From an uncultured Clostridia bacterium (GTDB taxonomy: Bacteria > Bacillota > Clostridia > Christensenellales > CAG-917), in assembly GCA_947625145.1 (NCBI GenBank), contig CANQNC010000009.1, positions 1 to 51,404 on the forward strand: a stretch of DNA of 51,404 nt, written 5' to 3'. The notes beneath the pieces were generated by a model that was not told the DNA's origin, did no database searches, and saw only the letters and a program-made list of their open reading frames with translations. Positions 26,453-34,770 of this stretch are shown piece after piece. Numbering within the stretch: the stretch's first letter is position 1; each line of letters starts with the position of its first letter. The translations under genes and the position numbers were made by a program.

Positions 26453-27298
26453 ATGAATATCATAGACGGAAAACTTGTCGCGGCAAGCGTAAGAGCGCAG
26501 ATCAAGCAAGAGGTGGACGCCATAAAGCAAGCGGGCGGACATATCGGGCTTGCGGTGATCTTGGTGGGGGATGACCCCGCGTCAAAGGTGTACGTGCGCA
26601 ACAAGCTCAAAGCGTGCGAGGAGACGGGCATGGACTCGTATCTCGTCAACCTTCCCGCGGACAGCTCGCACGAGCGCGTCGCGGAGGAGATCGTCAGGCT
26701 CAACGAGGACCCCAAGGTGACGGGCATGATTTTGCAACTTCCTCTTCCAAAGCACCTTTGCGAGGAAAAACTTGTGGACATTATCCAACCCGACAAGGAC
26801 GTGGACGGCTGCACCTATCAGCAAAAGGGCAGGCTTTGGACGGGCAGAGACAGCCTCATTGCATGCACTCCTTTGGGCGTGATGAAACTGCTTGAATATT
26901 ACGGCATAGAGCTTGCGGGCAAAAGGGCGGTCGTGCTTGGCAGATCCAACCTTGTGGGCAAGCCTCTCGCCCAGCTGTTGATGAACGAAAATTGCACGGT
27001 CACAGTCTGCCATTCGAGGACAAAGGAGCTTGCCAAGGTCACGTCCGAGGCGGATATCCTTTGCGTGGCGATAGGCAAAGCCAAATTTGTGGGGAAGGAT
27101 ATGGTCAAACAGGGCGCCGTCGTCGTGGACGTGGGCATGGACAGAGACGAAAACGGCAAACTTTGCGGGGACGTGGATTTTGCCGAAGTCGCGGACAAGT
27201 GCTCCTACATCACTCCCGTCCCGGGCGGAGTCGGACCCATGACGGTGACTATGCTTCTTGCCAACACGCTCAAGGCGTACAGGCTTCAGACAAAGTGA
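26453..27298 (+). CDS. folD: Bifunctional methylenetetrahydrofolate dehydrogenase/cyclohydrolase
   Basis: 281 residues. It interconverts 5,10-methylene-THF, methenyl-THF and 10-formyl-THF, supplying one-carbon units for purine synthesis, which fits its place after guaB. Motifs: VGDDPASKVYVRNKLKACEE with the catalytic YxxxK, LPLPKHL, QPDKDVDGC, the NADP loop GRSNLVGKP and the C-terminal TPVPGGVGPMTVTMLL. AGGAGG precedes the ATG. Confidence 0.97.
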   Translation: MNIIDGKLVAASVRAQIKQEVDAIKQAGGHIGLAVILVGDDPASKVYVRNKLKACEETGMDSYLVNLPADSSHERVAEEIVRLNEDPKVTGMILQLPLPKHLCEEKLVDIIQPDKDVDGCTYQQKGRLWTGRDSLIACTPLGVMKLLEYYGIELAGKRAVVLGRSNLVGKPLAQLLMNENCTVTVCHSRTKELAKVTSEADILCVAIGKAKFVGKDMVKQGAVVVDVGMDRDENGKLCGDVDFAEVADKCSYITPVPGGVGPMTVTMLLANTLKAYRLQTK

Positions 27299-27321
27299 AT
27301 GTCGGAAAACTTGAATTTGCA

Positions 27322-27347
27322 AAAAGCGCGGTTTATGCCGCGCTTTT
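27322..27347. terminator. Terminator of guaB-folD
   Basis: AAAAGCGCGG-TTTATG-CCGCGCTTTT (27322-27347); symmetric enough to act on both strands. Confidence 0.8.
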
Positions 27348-27360
27348 GATATTGTGAAGC

Positions 27361-27512
27361 TCTTGTTTTGCACATTATTCCTTTCGCTTTATGTATCATT
27401 TTTTCCGTATCAAAATCATCTTTTCCGCATTGCGTATTATCTTTTCCTTATTGCGTTAGGCTGTCCCGCATTGCGTAGCATGTTGCCGCGTTGCGATCGC
27501 TTTTTATCACGA
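27361..27512. repeat. Short imperfect repeats between convergent genes
   Basis: The words TTCCGCATTGCGTA, TTCCTTATTGCGT, CCCGCATTGCGTA and CCGCGTTGCGA recur every 20-30 bases. Function unknown. Confidence 0.45.
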
Positions 27513-28700
27513 TCATCCTTTCCGTTTTGACGCCGTAAATTTTTCCATTCGGTCAAGTGCTTCTTCAAGTATCTTGTCCTCGCAGGCATAGCTTATTCTG
27601 ACAAAATCCTTTCCGCTTTCTCCGAACGCGCTCCCCGGGACGACGGCTACGTTTTGTTCGTACAGCAAGGAGTAGGCAAACTCCTCTCCGCTCATGCCGA
27701 GGTCGCCGACATACGGAAAGGCGTAAAACGTGCCCTTTGGCGGCGCGCACTCCATGCCCATATCCGTAAGCCGTTTCAGCGTGCGATCCCGCCTTTTTTC
27801 ATAGCTTTTTAGCATGGCGTTGACAGTGCGGAAGTCGTCCTCGAAGCATGCGGAAAGCGCTCCCAGCGCGGTGTATTGCGAGACTGTGGGCGCGCACATA
27901 ACGCTGTATTGATGCAGTTTCAGCACGACTTTTGCGATCTCTCTCGGCGCGCACACATATCCGACGCGCCAACCCGTCATGGCGAAGTATTTGGAAAATC
28001 CGCTGACGATCACAGTCCTCTCGCGCATGCCATCTAGGGAGGCAGAGGACGCGAACTCCTCGCCGTCGTACACAAGCCCGCCGTAGATCTCGTCGCTGAT
28101 GACAAGCAGATCGTTGGACACGATCGCGGGACGGATAGCGCGCAGATCCTCGCGCGTCATTATCCCGCCCGTCGGATTGTTGGGATAGGATAGTATCACC
28201 GCTTTTGTGCGGGGCGTGATGTTGTTTTCAATCGCCTCCGCCGTCAGCTTGAAGCCGTCATGTGGGGAGCAGGGCACGGGGACGGGTTGAGCGCCGCACA
28301 TTTTGACAAGAGGGGCATAGCACACAAAACACGGTTCGGGGATAAGCACTTCGTCGCCTATGTTGACGACGGCGCGCAAAGTGTTGTCAATGCCTTCCGA
28401 GGCGCCTACGGTGATGACGATCTCGTCCTCGTAGGCATATTCCGCATTGACGAAGCGGCGGACATACTCCGCGACCAGCTTTCTTAGTTCGGGAAGCCCC
28501 GCGTTTTGGGTGTATCCCGTTTTGCCTTCCGCGACGCTGTTTATCCCGACCTCGCAAAAGGACGCGGGCGTGGGAAAATTCGGCTCGCCCACGCCGAGAG
28601 AAATACAGCCCTGTCTCGTCGCCGCTATATCGAAAAATTTCCTTATCCCCGACGACGGCAATTTGAGCGCCGTTTGATTGAGCAACCGATCGTAGTCCAT
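27513..28700 (-). CDS. Class I/II PLP-dependent aminotransferase
   Basis: 395 residues, fold type I. ISLGVGEPNFPTP, the GYTQNAGLPELR segment, SYPNNPTGG, SDEIYGGLVYDG and the PLP lysine in SGFSKYFAMTGWRVGY place it with aspartate/aromatic (PatA-like) aminotransferases. The final Arg in FVRISYACED binds the substrate carboxylate. The amino donor is not certain. The start lacks a good Shine-Dalgarno site. It is divergent from the LOG-like gene with a 142-base gap. Confidence 0.9.
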   Translation of the reverse strand: MDYDRLLNQTALKLPSSGIRKFFDIAATRQGCISLGVGEPNFPTPASFCEVGINSVAEGKTGYTQNAGLPELRKLVAEYVRRFVNAEYAYEDEIVITVGASEGIDNTLRAVVNIGDEVLIPEPCFVCYAPLVKMCGAQPVPVPCSPHDGFKLTAEAIENNITPRTKAVILSYPNNPTGGIMTREDLRAIRPAIVSNDLLVISDEIYGGLVYDGEEFASSASLDGMRERTVIVSGFSKYFAMTGWRVGYVCAPREIAKVVLKLHQYSVMCAPTVSQYTALGALSACFEDDFRTVNAMLKSYEKRRDRTLKRLTDMGMECAPPKGTFYAFPYVGDLGMSGEEFAYSLLYEQNVAVVPGSAFGESGKDFVRISYACEDKILEEALDRMEKFTASKRKG

Positions 28701-28768
28701 TTTTTATAAAGATATGTCCGACGCGCAAAAATTTGCATACTATGATCGTGTGCGCAAAAAAATGACGG

Positions 28769-28797
28769 TTGACAGGACTTTCGAGGGGATATAAAAT
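28769..28797 (+). promoter_or_regulatory. Promoter of the LOG-like gene
   Basis: TTGACA (28769-28774), 17 bases, TAAAAT (28792-28797). Confidence 0.75.
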
Positions 28798-28842
28798 AGA
28801 TATTGACAAAACATACGTATATCGTTTTACGGAGGGCTTTTT

Positions 28843-29409
28843 ATGAAAAAGATGGTTTCCATCATCGGCGACAGCGCGATAGACAGAAACGGCAACAAAT
28901 TCAAATTTGCGTTCGAGCTTGGCAAGGCGCTTGTGGACAACGGCTACAGAGTCGCTTCGGGCGGCATGCTCGGCGTGATGGAGGCGGCGTTCGAGGGCGC
29001 GAGATCCTCAAAATTTTATCAGGAAGGGGACACAGTTGCGATCGTTCCGTCCTTTGACCGCAAGAGCGCCAACAAGTACGCGGACATCGTGATCGCGACG
29101 GGCTTGGACATCTACAGAAACGTCATTGTCGCCAATTCGGACGCGGTTGTGGCTGTGGGTGGCGGCTCGGGCACTCTCGCGGAGCTTTCCACCGCATGGA
29201 CGCTCAAGCGCCTTATGCTCGCCTTCAAGGACGGCGCGGGTTGGAGCGCCAAAGTGGCGGACACCAGACTCGATCAGCGCGTGCGCTATCCCGGCATTGA
29301 AGAGGACAGGGTGTTCGGCGTGTCCACCGCGGACGAGGCGATCGCCATCCTCGAAAAGTATATCGACCTCTACACGGAGACGTTCAGGGGCATTGTCGCG
29401 GGCAAGTGA
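28843..29409 (+). CDS. LOG/TIGR00725-like Rossmann protein
   Basis: 188 residues. IIGDSAIDRNGNK at the N-terminus, ASGGMLGVMEA (38-48), YRN and GGGSGTLAE (106-114) match the lysine-decarboxylase-like (LOG) superfamily in its TIGR00725 branch. LOG enzymes cleave nucleoside monophosphates to a base and ribose 5-phosphate via the GGxGT-E motif. Whether this branch has that activity is unproven. GGAGG precedes the ATG. Monocistronic. Confidence 0.8.
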   Translation: MKKMVSIIGDSAIDRNGNKFKFAFELGKALVDNGYRVASGGMLGVMEAAFEGARSSKFYQEGDTVAIVPSFDRKSANKYADIVIATGLDIYRNVIVANSDAVVAVGGGSGTLAELSTAWTLKRLMLAFKDGAGWSAKVADTRLDQRVRYPGIEEDRVFGVSTADEAIAILEKYIDLYTETFRGIVAGK

Positions 29410-29505
29410 GAGGGCGCGAAGCGTTCCCTTTTGCATGCCCCTTTGCACGCTCTTTTGCGATATCGAGCTTCCGCGCGGATATTCGTTGCGGGGCAGAGAG
29501 TTGAA

Positions 29506-29561
29506 AATCAAAAGCCGTCAAACGACGTCTCAATCAAAAGCCGTCAAACGACGGCTTTTTT
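29506..29561. terminator. Terminator with a 26-bp tandem duplication
   Basis: AAAAGCCGTC-AAAC-GACGGCTTTTTT (29536-29561) is a good terminator. Just upstream, ATCAAAAGCCGTCAAACGACG is present once more (about 29508-29528), so the hairpin region has been duplicated with a 26-base period and only the second copy keeps the full stem. It serves the LOG gene and possibly the convergent surface-protein gene. Confidence 0.85.
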
Positions 29562-29595
29562 CATGCATACAACAAGCGATAATACAAATGGAAAA

Positions 29596-32037
29596 TCAAT
29601 TTTGCGCTTCGTCTTGCTTCTTTTTTGTCAGGTATATCGCGACAAACACGCCCGCGCCCGCGACGACCACGAGGCACGCTATGACGATCGCCGCGATCTG
29701 CACTGTCGTAAGCCCGTCCAGTTTGACCTCTTTTTTGCGCATATAGCCCACTTTGTCCTCGTATTTGACCATATAGTAGGCGTCGTAAGTTTCCAGCACT
29801 TCCACCTTTGTGCCGTCCACGATCTCGAGCAGAGTCTCGCTCTCCCGCATGTCCGAGTATATCCCGACTAGGCCGCCGACGCGCTTGGCTTTTGCTCTGC
29901 CCATGTTTTTCTTCGCGTTTTCGGCGGGCGGATCTACGTCCTGCGCGGGGTTGTATTCCTCGATAGAGTCTGCGGGGACGAAGTAAGTCCTTTCTCCATA
30001 CGCGATAATGGCGAATATGTTTGAATTGTAATTCGCGCAGTCCGACACAAGCGTAACGTGCGTATCCTTGTCAAGGTCTATCGCGCCCTCGTCGAAGTAG
30101 GGTATAGCGCGCAACGTTTCGTCCTTTTTCAGCCTGTACGTGCCGCTTTTTGCGGTCGGATCCACTTGCGCGTACTCCTCGGCGGGCACGGCGACAAGTC
30201 TGTCCTCCCACAGCGCGTAGATCAGCCCCTCGGGCGCGGATACGTCGTCAAGCGCCAAAAGAGTGGCGTCCGCGGGGATCGCGCCCAAGCTGTCCGCGCG
30301 CCCGTCCGACGGGATATAATACGCTTTTCCGCCCTCTTTCAGCCTCGCGAAGTGATATCTTCCTCCGACTTCGGGAGCCGCGGGGACGAAGGTCTGTTCG
30401 GTGACCGTTTCCACCGAAGTTTTGCCCACAAGGCATTCGTCCGCGGTGAAGTACAGCGTGGAACCGACAAGCAGAGCGGAGTTTGCCGTCGCCGAGACGT
30501 TGGGGTTTGAAAACTCCACAGCGCTTGACAGTGACAGGGAGGACGCGCGGTTTGCGTAGAGCTCAACTTTGTCGCCGTACAGCAACAATATGTTGCCCGC
30601 ATAATCCACCGCCATATCCTTGACTTTTGCAAAATCTCCCGTCAGGGAAGTGGGCAGTTTCACGCCGCTTTTCGTATACATAAATATTTCCGAATCCGTA
30701 AGCGCGTACAGCGCGGAGCCTCCCTCCGCGGTGGCGATCAGTCTGCCGCCCGAGATCTGCACTATGTTGTGGAACGCGCCCTGCAACAGCACGCAGATGT
30801 TTGAATCTGTCAGCACATACAGTTCGGACGAATAGACAAGATCTTTCGCTTTGATGTCGAAACTTTGTTGCCTGTCTCCGAAGCATTTTACGATCTGTCC
30901 GTCAAGAAGGGCATACACGCCCGAGCCGTCCGCCGTGACTCTTTTCACGGGAGAGGGGAGTTTGTCCTCTTTCGTCGCAACGCCGTTTGATGGGTCTATG
31001 TACAAAACGCGGTTGTTTTGCGAGTCCGCGACCGCAAGCCTGCCGTCAAACAGCGCGACGTCCGAGGGGGAGGAGAGGTGATACATGTCGTTGCCCGCCA
31101 TGCTTATCGTCTCCTCGCAAGTCAAGGAGTAGGTCTCGTCGTCCTGTCCCGCGTTGTTGCGTGCGAGCGCATACACAAGGATGCGATTGCCTTCGATCGA
31201 ATAGAGTTTGTCCCCGTACGCCGCGAATGAGTCTGGTTCAATGTCTGTCTCAAGGTTGAGTTGCGCGCCCGTTTCGAGGTCGAAAAGCGCGATCTTACCG
31301 CGATTTTCCACCGTCTCGTCGTCCGAGATCTGCGCGTATACGACGTCGCCGACCTGCGCGGATTGGATGAGAAGGCTGGATACGTTGAGGGTGAGCTGTT
31401 TTGTCGCCGCGTCATAGACGTACAACTTCGGCGCGCCCTCTTCCGCAAGGAACAGATACAGTTTGCCGTCCTTGCCCGCGATCGCCGCTTTGCCCGCAAG
31501 CGCTTCCTCGCTGTAGAGGTTGTCCGCCTCGTACGCCACCTGAAGCGACTGATCGTAGATGGACAGCCAACCGCCCGAACTCTTTGCGTAAAGATGCGTG
31601 CCGTCCGAGCTGAACGAGGTGATATGTTGCGGATTTTCAAGCGTGCAGCTTTGGGCAGACGCCGCGGGATCTGTCAGATCGAGGGTGTAATAGTGCTCGC
31701 CCTCCGCCTCTATGAAGGCGACGCTCTCCAAAAGATAGACGCCCTTCACAGTTTCGGTCGCGAGTTCGTAATGATAGTTCGGGACGTCCGTGGAGCGCAC
31801 GTAGAGGGTGGAATCCGTGGGATCATACACGGCGAGATAGCCGTCGTTTGCGGCGATATATTTGGGCGAGACCGCCTGAAAATAGCTTCTTGTGGGGAAG
31901 ATAGCGTCAAAGGTCGAGGCCTCGGCAAAAGCTACGCCCGCCTGCGTCCCCCAAAATCCGAAAGCAAGGACAAGCGCCGCCGCAAGAAACAGCGCCGCGA
32001 TCGCCGCGTATGTTGTTTTCCTCTCCCTTTTATCCAT
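29596..32037 (-). CDS. Large membrane-anchored surface protein, beta-propeller-like
   Basis: 813 residues. N-terminal basic stretch plus helix (about 9-37) acts as signal or anchor. Residues ~40-560 are made of repeated short beta segments, such as GYLAVYDPTDSTLYVR, GKDGKLYLFLAEEG, GDKLYSIEGNRILVYAL and GSGVYALLDGQIVKCF, as in NHL/WD-type propellers. An SH3-like stretch (GGLVGIYSDMRESETLLEIVDG) precedes a C-terminal helix (~780-800) and a basic tail. The bulk should lie outside the cell. No enzyme motif is seen. There is no Shine-Dalgarno site; the promoter's -10 ends seven bases before the ATG, so the mRNA is probably leaderless. Confidence 0.65.
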   Translation of the reverse strand: MDKRERKTTYAAIAALFLAAALVLAFGFWGTQAGVAFAEASTFDAIFPTRSYFQAVSPKYIAANDGYLAVYDPTDSTLYVRSTDVPNYHYELATETVKGVYLLESVAFIEAEGEHYYTLDLTDPAASAQSCTLENPQHITSFSSDGTHLYAKSSGGWLSIYDQSLQVAYEADNLYSEEALAGKAAIAGKDGKLYLFLAEEGAPKLYVYDAATKQLTLNVSSLLIQSAQVGDVVYAQISDDETVENRGKIALFDLETGAQLNLETDIEPDSFAAYGDKLYSIEGNRILVYALARNNAGQDDETYSLTCEETISMAGNDMYHLSSPSDVALFDGRLAVADSQNNRVLYIDPSNGVATKEDKLPSPVKRVTADGSGVYALLDGQIVKCFGDRQQSFDIKAKDLVYSSELYVLTDSNICVLLQGAFHNIVQISGGRLIATAEGGSALYALTDSEIFMYTKSGVKLPTSLTGDFAKVKDMAVDYAGNILLLYGDKVELYANRASSLSLSSAVEFSNPNVSATANSALLVGSTLYFTADECLVGKTSVETVTEQTFVPAAPEVGGRYHFARLKEGGKAYYIPSDGRADSLGAIPADATLLALDDVSAPEGLIYALWEDRLVAVPAEEYAQVDPTAKSGTYRLKKDETLRAIPYFDEGAIDLDKDTHVTLVSDCANYNSNIFAIIAYGERTYFVPADSIEEYNPAQDVDPPAENAKKNMGRAKAKRVGGLVGIYSDMRESETLLEIVDGTKVEVLETYDAYYMVKYEDKVGYMRKKEVKLDGLTTVQIAAIVIACLVVVAGAGVFVAIYLTKKKQDEAQN

Positions 32038-32044
32038 ATAACAT

Positions 32045-32073
32045 AGTATAACTTAGCAAAGAAATAAAGTCAA
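32045..32073 (-). promoter_or_regulatory. Promoter giving a leaderless transcript
   Basis: On the minus strand TTGACT (32073-32068), 17 bases, TATACT (32050-32045), then seven bases to the ATG at 32037. Transcription would begin at or within one or two bases of the start codon. Confidence 0.8.
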
Positions 32074-32206
32074 TTATAAGTCGATAAATGTCAATAAATG
32101 TAATATTCAATAATATGCAAAAAAATCCATACGATATTGCGGAAATATACTTTTTGCGGCGTGCGGTAATGCGCTTTGTTGTATTGATAAGCATTTTGCT
32201 GTTTGA

Positions 32207-33049
32207 GTGCAAATGCGCAACGGATATGACGTTATACATCCCAACTGTCGGTGTCAATTTGTGCCCTACTTTGAGAAGTTTCACAGCGACGAGGACAACA
32301 AGGCAAAGCAGGCGTTCGGCAATCGTCCTTTTGAAGGCGATCCTCGTTCGGAACGGCAGAAGGACGCATATCAGCGTTGGCAGGCGCTCAACAGACGGGC
32401 AAGCGACGAACGGCGCAGGTACGAGCAAATGAAAGCCAAGCTCGGCGAGGATATGCAATATAAAAGCATGGCGTCTTTTCGTAGAGCATATCGGTCGAGC
32501 GAAGACAGCTTCGCCTACAAAAAAAGTCACTATGCTTTGCGTGACTATCGGCAATATCAGCATTGGAAGGAATATCTGCCACAAGATATGATGCCCAAAA
32601 GCCTTGCCGATTTTCAGGAATTGAAGTATAATAATCCCGAAAAGTTCGTAGCCTTTCAATTTGACGTGAAAAACGAAGAAATTCGGCAAAGAATTGGTAG
32701 CGACGAACTCCCATTATCACTGCATGCAGTTAAACAGGGAAAGCATATACGGTCATCTCCAAATTATATTGAAGGTAGAAGCTATCTTTTGGTCGATACC
32801 GTCGAAGAAGGAGAGGCGGTAGCGCAAGAAATAGTAGATCGCTATCATGGCAAAGGTATTTTTCAATACAGGAAGTCTGATGGAGGGTGGAAAAATACAG
32901 AAATAGTTGTAACAGACAGAGTGGTTGGCTGTGTATATAGCATGGATGGGTTTCTTCTTGGCGAAACAAAAGCTGTTAAAATCCATTATTCACGCACAGG
33001 AACTCATATAGTACCATATTTTCAGGGAGATGATAAAAATGGTGAGTGA
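32207..33049 (+). CDS. Phage capsid-protein remnant carrying an Ntox50-like toxin domain
   Basis: 280 residues from GTG 32207; a TGA stands directly before it in frame. The first residues, YDVIHPNCRCQFVPYFEKF, match the C-terminal end of phage minor capsid (gp7/Mu F-like) proteins, so the capsid part is truncated. After a charged helical linker (~35-130), the last ~100 residues contain KQGKHIRSSPNYIEGRSYL, DRYHGKG and KIHYSRTGTHIVPYF, which match the polymorphic toxin type 50 (Ntox50, predicted RNase) pattern as I recall it. The 3' half is more AT-rich than the neighbours, a sign of transfer. It overlaps the small gene at 33039. No ribosome binding site; expression uncertain. Confidence 0.7.
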   Translation: MQMRNGYDVIHPNCRCQFVPYFEKFHSDEDNKAKQAFGNRPFEGDPRSERQKDAYQRWQALNRRASDERRRYEQMKAKLGEDMQYKSMASFRRAYRSSEDSFAYKKSHYALRDYRQYQHWKEYLPQDMMPKSLADFQELKYNNPEKFVAFQFDVKNEEIRQRIGSDELPLSLHAVKQGKHIRSSPNYIEGRSYLLVDTVEEGEAVAQEIVDRYHGKGIFQYRKSDGGWKNTEIVVTDRVVGCVYSMDGFLLGETKAVKIHYSRTGTHIVPYFQGDDKNGE

Positions 33050-33266
33050 AAAAAGTCTATTTTCTTATCTTGGAAAAGATATTGAAATATCATGTGTTGA
33101 TGGAGATAGTGTCATAGGGCATGTTATGGGCGTCAGCCCTGCGGCGGATACCGAAGACGGCGAGGCTTGTATAGCAATAAAACTACCATCATTGACAGAG
33201 GAGTGTTTTGAATTTTCGCAGAGCGAGATAAAGTCTATCAAAGTCATAGAGCGTCCTCAAAAGTAA
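33039..33266 (+). CDS. Putative immunity protein to the Ntox50-like toxin
   Basis: 75 residues from ATG 33039, with GGGAG ten bases upstream; ATG 33030 is too close to that site. It overlaps the toxin end by 11 bases. The sequence LGKDIEISCVDGDSVIGHVMG and FEFSQSEIKSIKVI suggests a small, acidic, Sm-like beta barrel. Small genes of this look sit after toxin-tipped prophage capsid genes in other Firmicutes. Assignment as immunity is from position and size. It is AT-rich at its 5' end, like the toxin. Confidence 0.6.
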   Translation: MVSEKSLFSYLGKDIEISCVDGDSVIGHVMGVSPAADTEDGEACIAIKLPSLTEECFEFSQSEIKSIKVIERPQK

Positions 33267-33293
33267 GCAAATAAACACCCAACAATAAAAACA

Positions 33294-33321
33294 GAGCGGT
33301 AGAAATACTGCTCTTTTTTTA
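33294..33321 (+). terminator. Terminator after the putative immunity gene
   Basis: AGAGC-G-GTA GAAA TAC-T-GCTCT followed by T7. Confidence 0.75.
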
Positions 33322-33338
33322 TACCCAAAATTGCCGCG

Positions 33339-33392
33339 CAGGAGGCACATAAACCCTGCGAGTTGTCCTGCGGGGGACACATAAAACCCGCA
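33339..33392. repeat. Two hairpins with a shared loop and compensated stem
   Basis: GCAGG-(AGGCACATAAAC)-CCTGC at 33339-33360 and GCGGG-(GGACACATAAAA)-CCCGC at 33370-33391. The loops share the CACATAAA core while one stem pair changes from A-T to G-C. The rest of the gap to 33590 shows no supported gene. Confidence 0.7.
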
Positions 33393-33590
33393 AAAATTTG
33401 TGTGTTTTTCTGTCGGAAATTCGCGCTTTGAATCAGGTGACGCGCGATTTGTTGTTTGTATGCACTTGCTTTGCCGTGTGGATATGCGCTACGCCTTGCG
33501 TGCGGTACGCTCTTCGGCGCGAATGGAAGCAAGCCGTTCGTTTGGACAAGCTCAAACGCCGCGGAGGCTTGGCAACTTTTGCCTATACGC

Positions 33591-33619
33591 TTGATATAAT
33601 TTGCGATATGTGGTAAGAT
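33591..33619 (+). promoter_or_regulatory. Promoter(s) of the alpha-CTD/WG gene
   Basis: TTGATA (33591-33596), 17 bases, TAAGAT (33614-33619), then eight bases to the ATG. An overlapping alternative is an extended -10, TGATATAAT (33592-33600), which would give a leader of about 20 bases. Neither has a Shine-Dalgarno site. Confidence 0.55.
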
Positions 33620-33627
33620 AAAGCGAT

Positions 33628-34524
33628 ATGGCAAACAAAAAATATTATTATCGCAACAAGACAAAGGCTTCAAGGCAAGCCGCAAAGGAGTCCGCTCGGG
33701 ACGCGGCGGCTTCGAAATATTCCATGCAACAACTCTCTGTGCCGATAGGCGAGCTTGGGCTGAGCGAGGCAACGCTTGCGCTTTTGCAGAAAAACAGCGT
33801 GCAGACCGCGGGGGACATCGTTCTCATGACCGAGAAGGATATGTACAGGATACAGGGCCTCAACAAGCGCATGCTGACCGAGATCAAGACCGCGTTGCGC
33901 GCAAAGGATATGGAGCTCATGCCCGACGCAAGCGCTCCCGCAAGCGAAGCTCCGCAGAAAAAGGAAAAGCCGAAGCAGGATGCAGGCGCAAGACAGGCGG
34001 AGCCTTCTCAGCCTCAAAGAAAAGGGGAAAGACGCTTCGGGCTTGCGGACAGAAGGGAGGAGCCAAAGCCCGCAAAACCCCGTCAACTGCAGGAGAGGGG
34101 CGCAAAACCGCGCGTCCCCGAAAAGCTGACCGCGCCTCTTCCCGTCGAGCAGTGGCGCAAGATCATGAAGGGAGGCAAATGGGGCTTCAGCGACGGGTTC
34201 AAGGTGGTGATCCCCGCAATGTACGACGAGGTTTTTTGCTTCAAAGAGGGGCTGGCTTCCGTTGAGCTTGAGGGCAAGTGTGGATATATCGACCCCGAAA
34301 ACAACGTGGTCATTCCGTTTGAGTACGAGATCGCGATGAGTTTTTCCGAGGGGCTTGCCATGGTGGTCAAAACGGACAAGTGCGGATATATCAACAAGCA
34401 AAACGAGGTGGTGATCCCCTTCCTTTACGACGCCGCGACTCCATTTGAAGAGGGCGAGGCAAAGGTCAAAAAGGACGGGCGTTGGGCGACTGTCTATCCC
34501 GACGGCAAACTCGTTTGGATATGA
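33628..34524 (+). CDS. RNA polymerase alpha-CTD-like domain fused to WG repeats
   Basis: 298 residues. After a basic N-terminus, residues ~38-97 (IGELGLSEATLALLQKNSVQ, then TAGDIVLMTEKDM and the GLNKRMLTEIK helix) match the helix-hairpin-helix fold of the RpoA C-terminal domain, which binds DNA UP elements and activators. A Lys/Pro/Gln-rich linker (98-175) leads to three or four WG-type repeats (178-298) such as GGKWGFSDGFKVVIPAMYDE and KCGYINKQNEVVIPFLYDAA. WG repeats form beta modules in envelope and protein-binding proteins. No signal peptide is present, so it is probably cytoplasmic and DNA- or nucleoid-associated. Function unknown. It has its own promoter and terminator. Confidence 0.8.
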   Translation: MANKKYYYRNKTKASRQAAKESARDAAASKYSMQQLSVPIGELGLSEATLALLQKNSVQTAGDIVLMTEKDMYRIQGLNKRMLTEIKTALRAKDMELMPDASAPASEAPQKKEKPKQDAGARQAEPSQPQRKGERRFGLADRREEPKPAKPRQLQERGAKPRVPEKLTAPLPVEQWRKIMKGGKWGFSDGFKVVIPAMYDEVFCFKEGLASVELEGKCGYIDPENNVVIPFEYEIAMSFSEGLAMVVKTDKCGYINKQNEVVIPFLYDAATPFEEGEAKVKKDGRWATVYPDGKLVWI

Positions 34525-34543
34525 TTTGCGCAAAATCAAATCG

Positions 34544-34569
34544 AGCGGAACTTGTTCCGCTTTTTTTTT
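34544..34569 (+). terminator. Terminator after the alpha-CTD/WG gene
   Basis: AGCGGAA-CTTG-TTCCGCT followed by T8. Confidence 0.9.
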
Positions 34570-34770
34570 GTCTCTTTTTTCGTTTGCGATTCGGGCTTAC
34601 ATTTTTTTGATATTCTAATCGTCTTAAATTTGAAATCCGGCATTTTGTTTTTGAATTTTCAAACCCGCGCGCCAATTTTTTGAAAATTATATCTATACAA
34701 ATCCAAATTTTTGTTATATATTATTTTCAGAGATATCCGACAAAATGTACGACATCTAAGGGGTAGGAAT

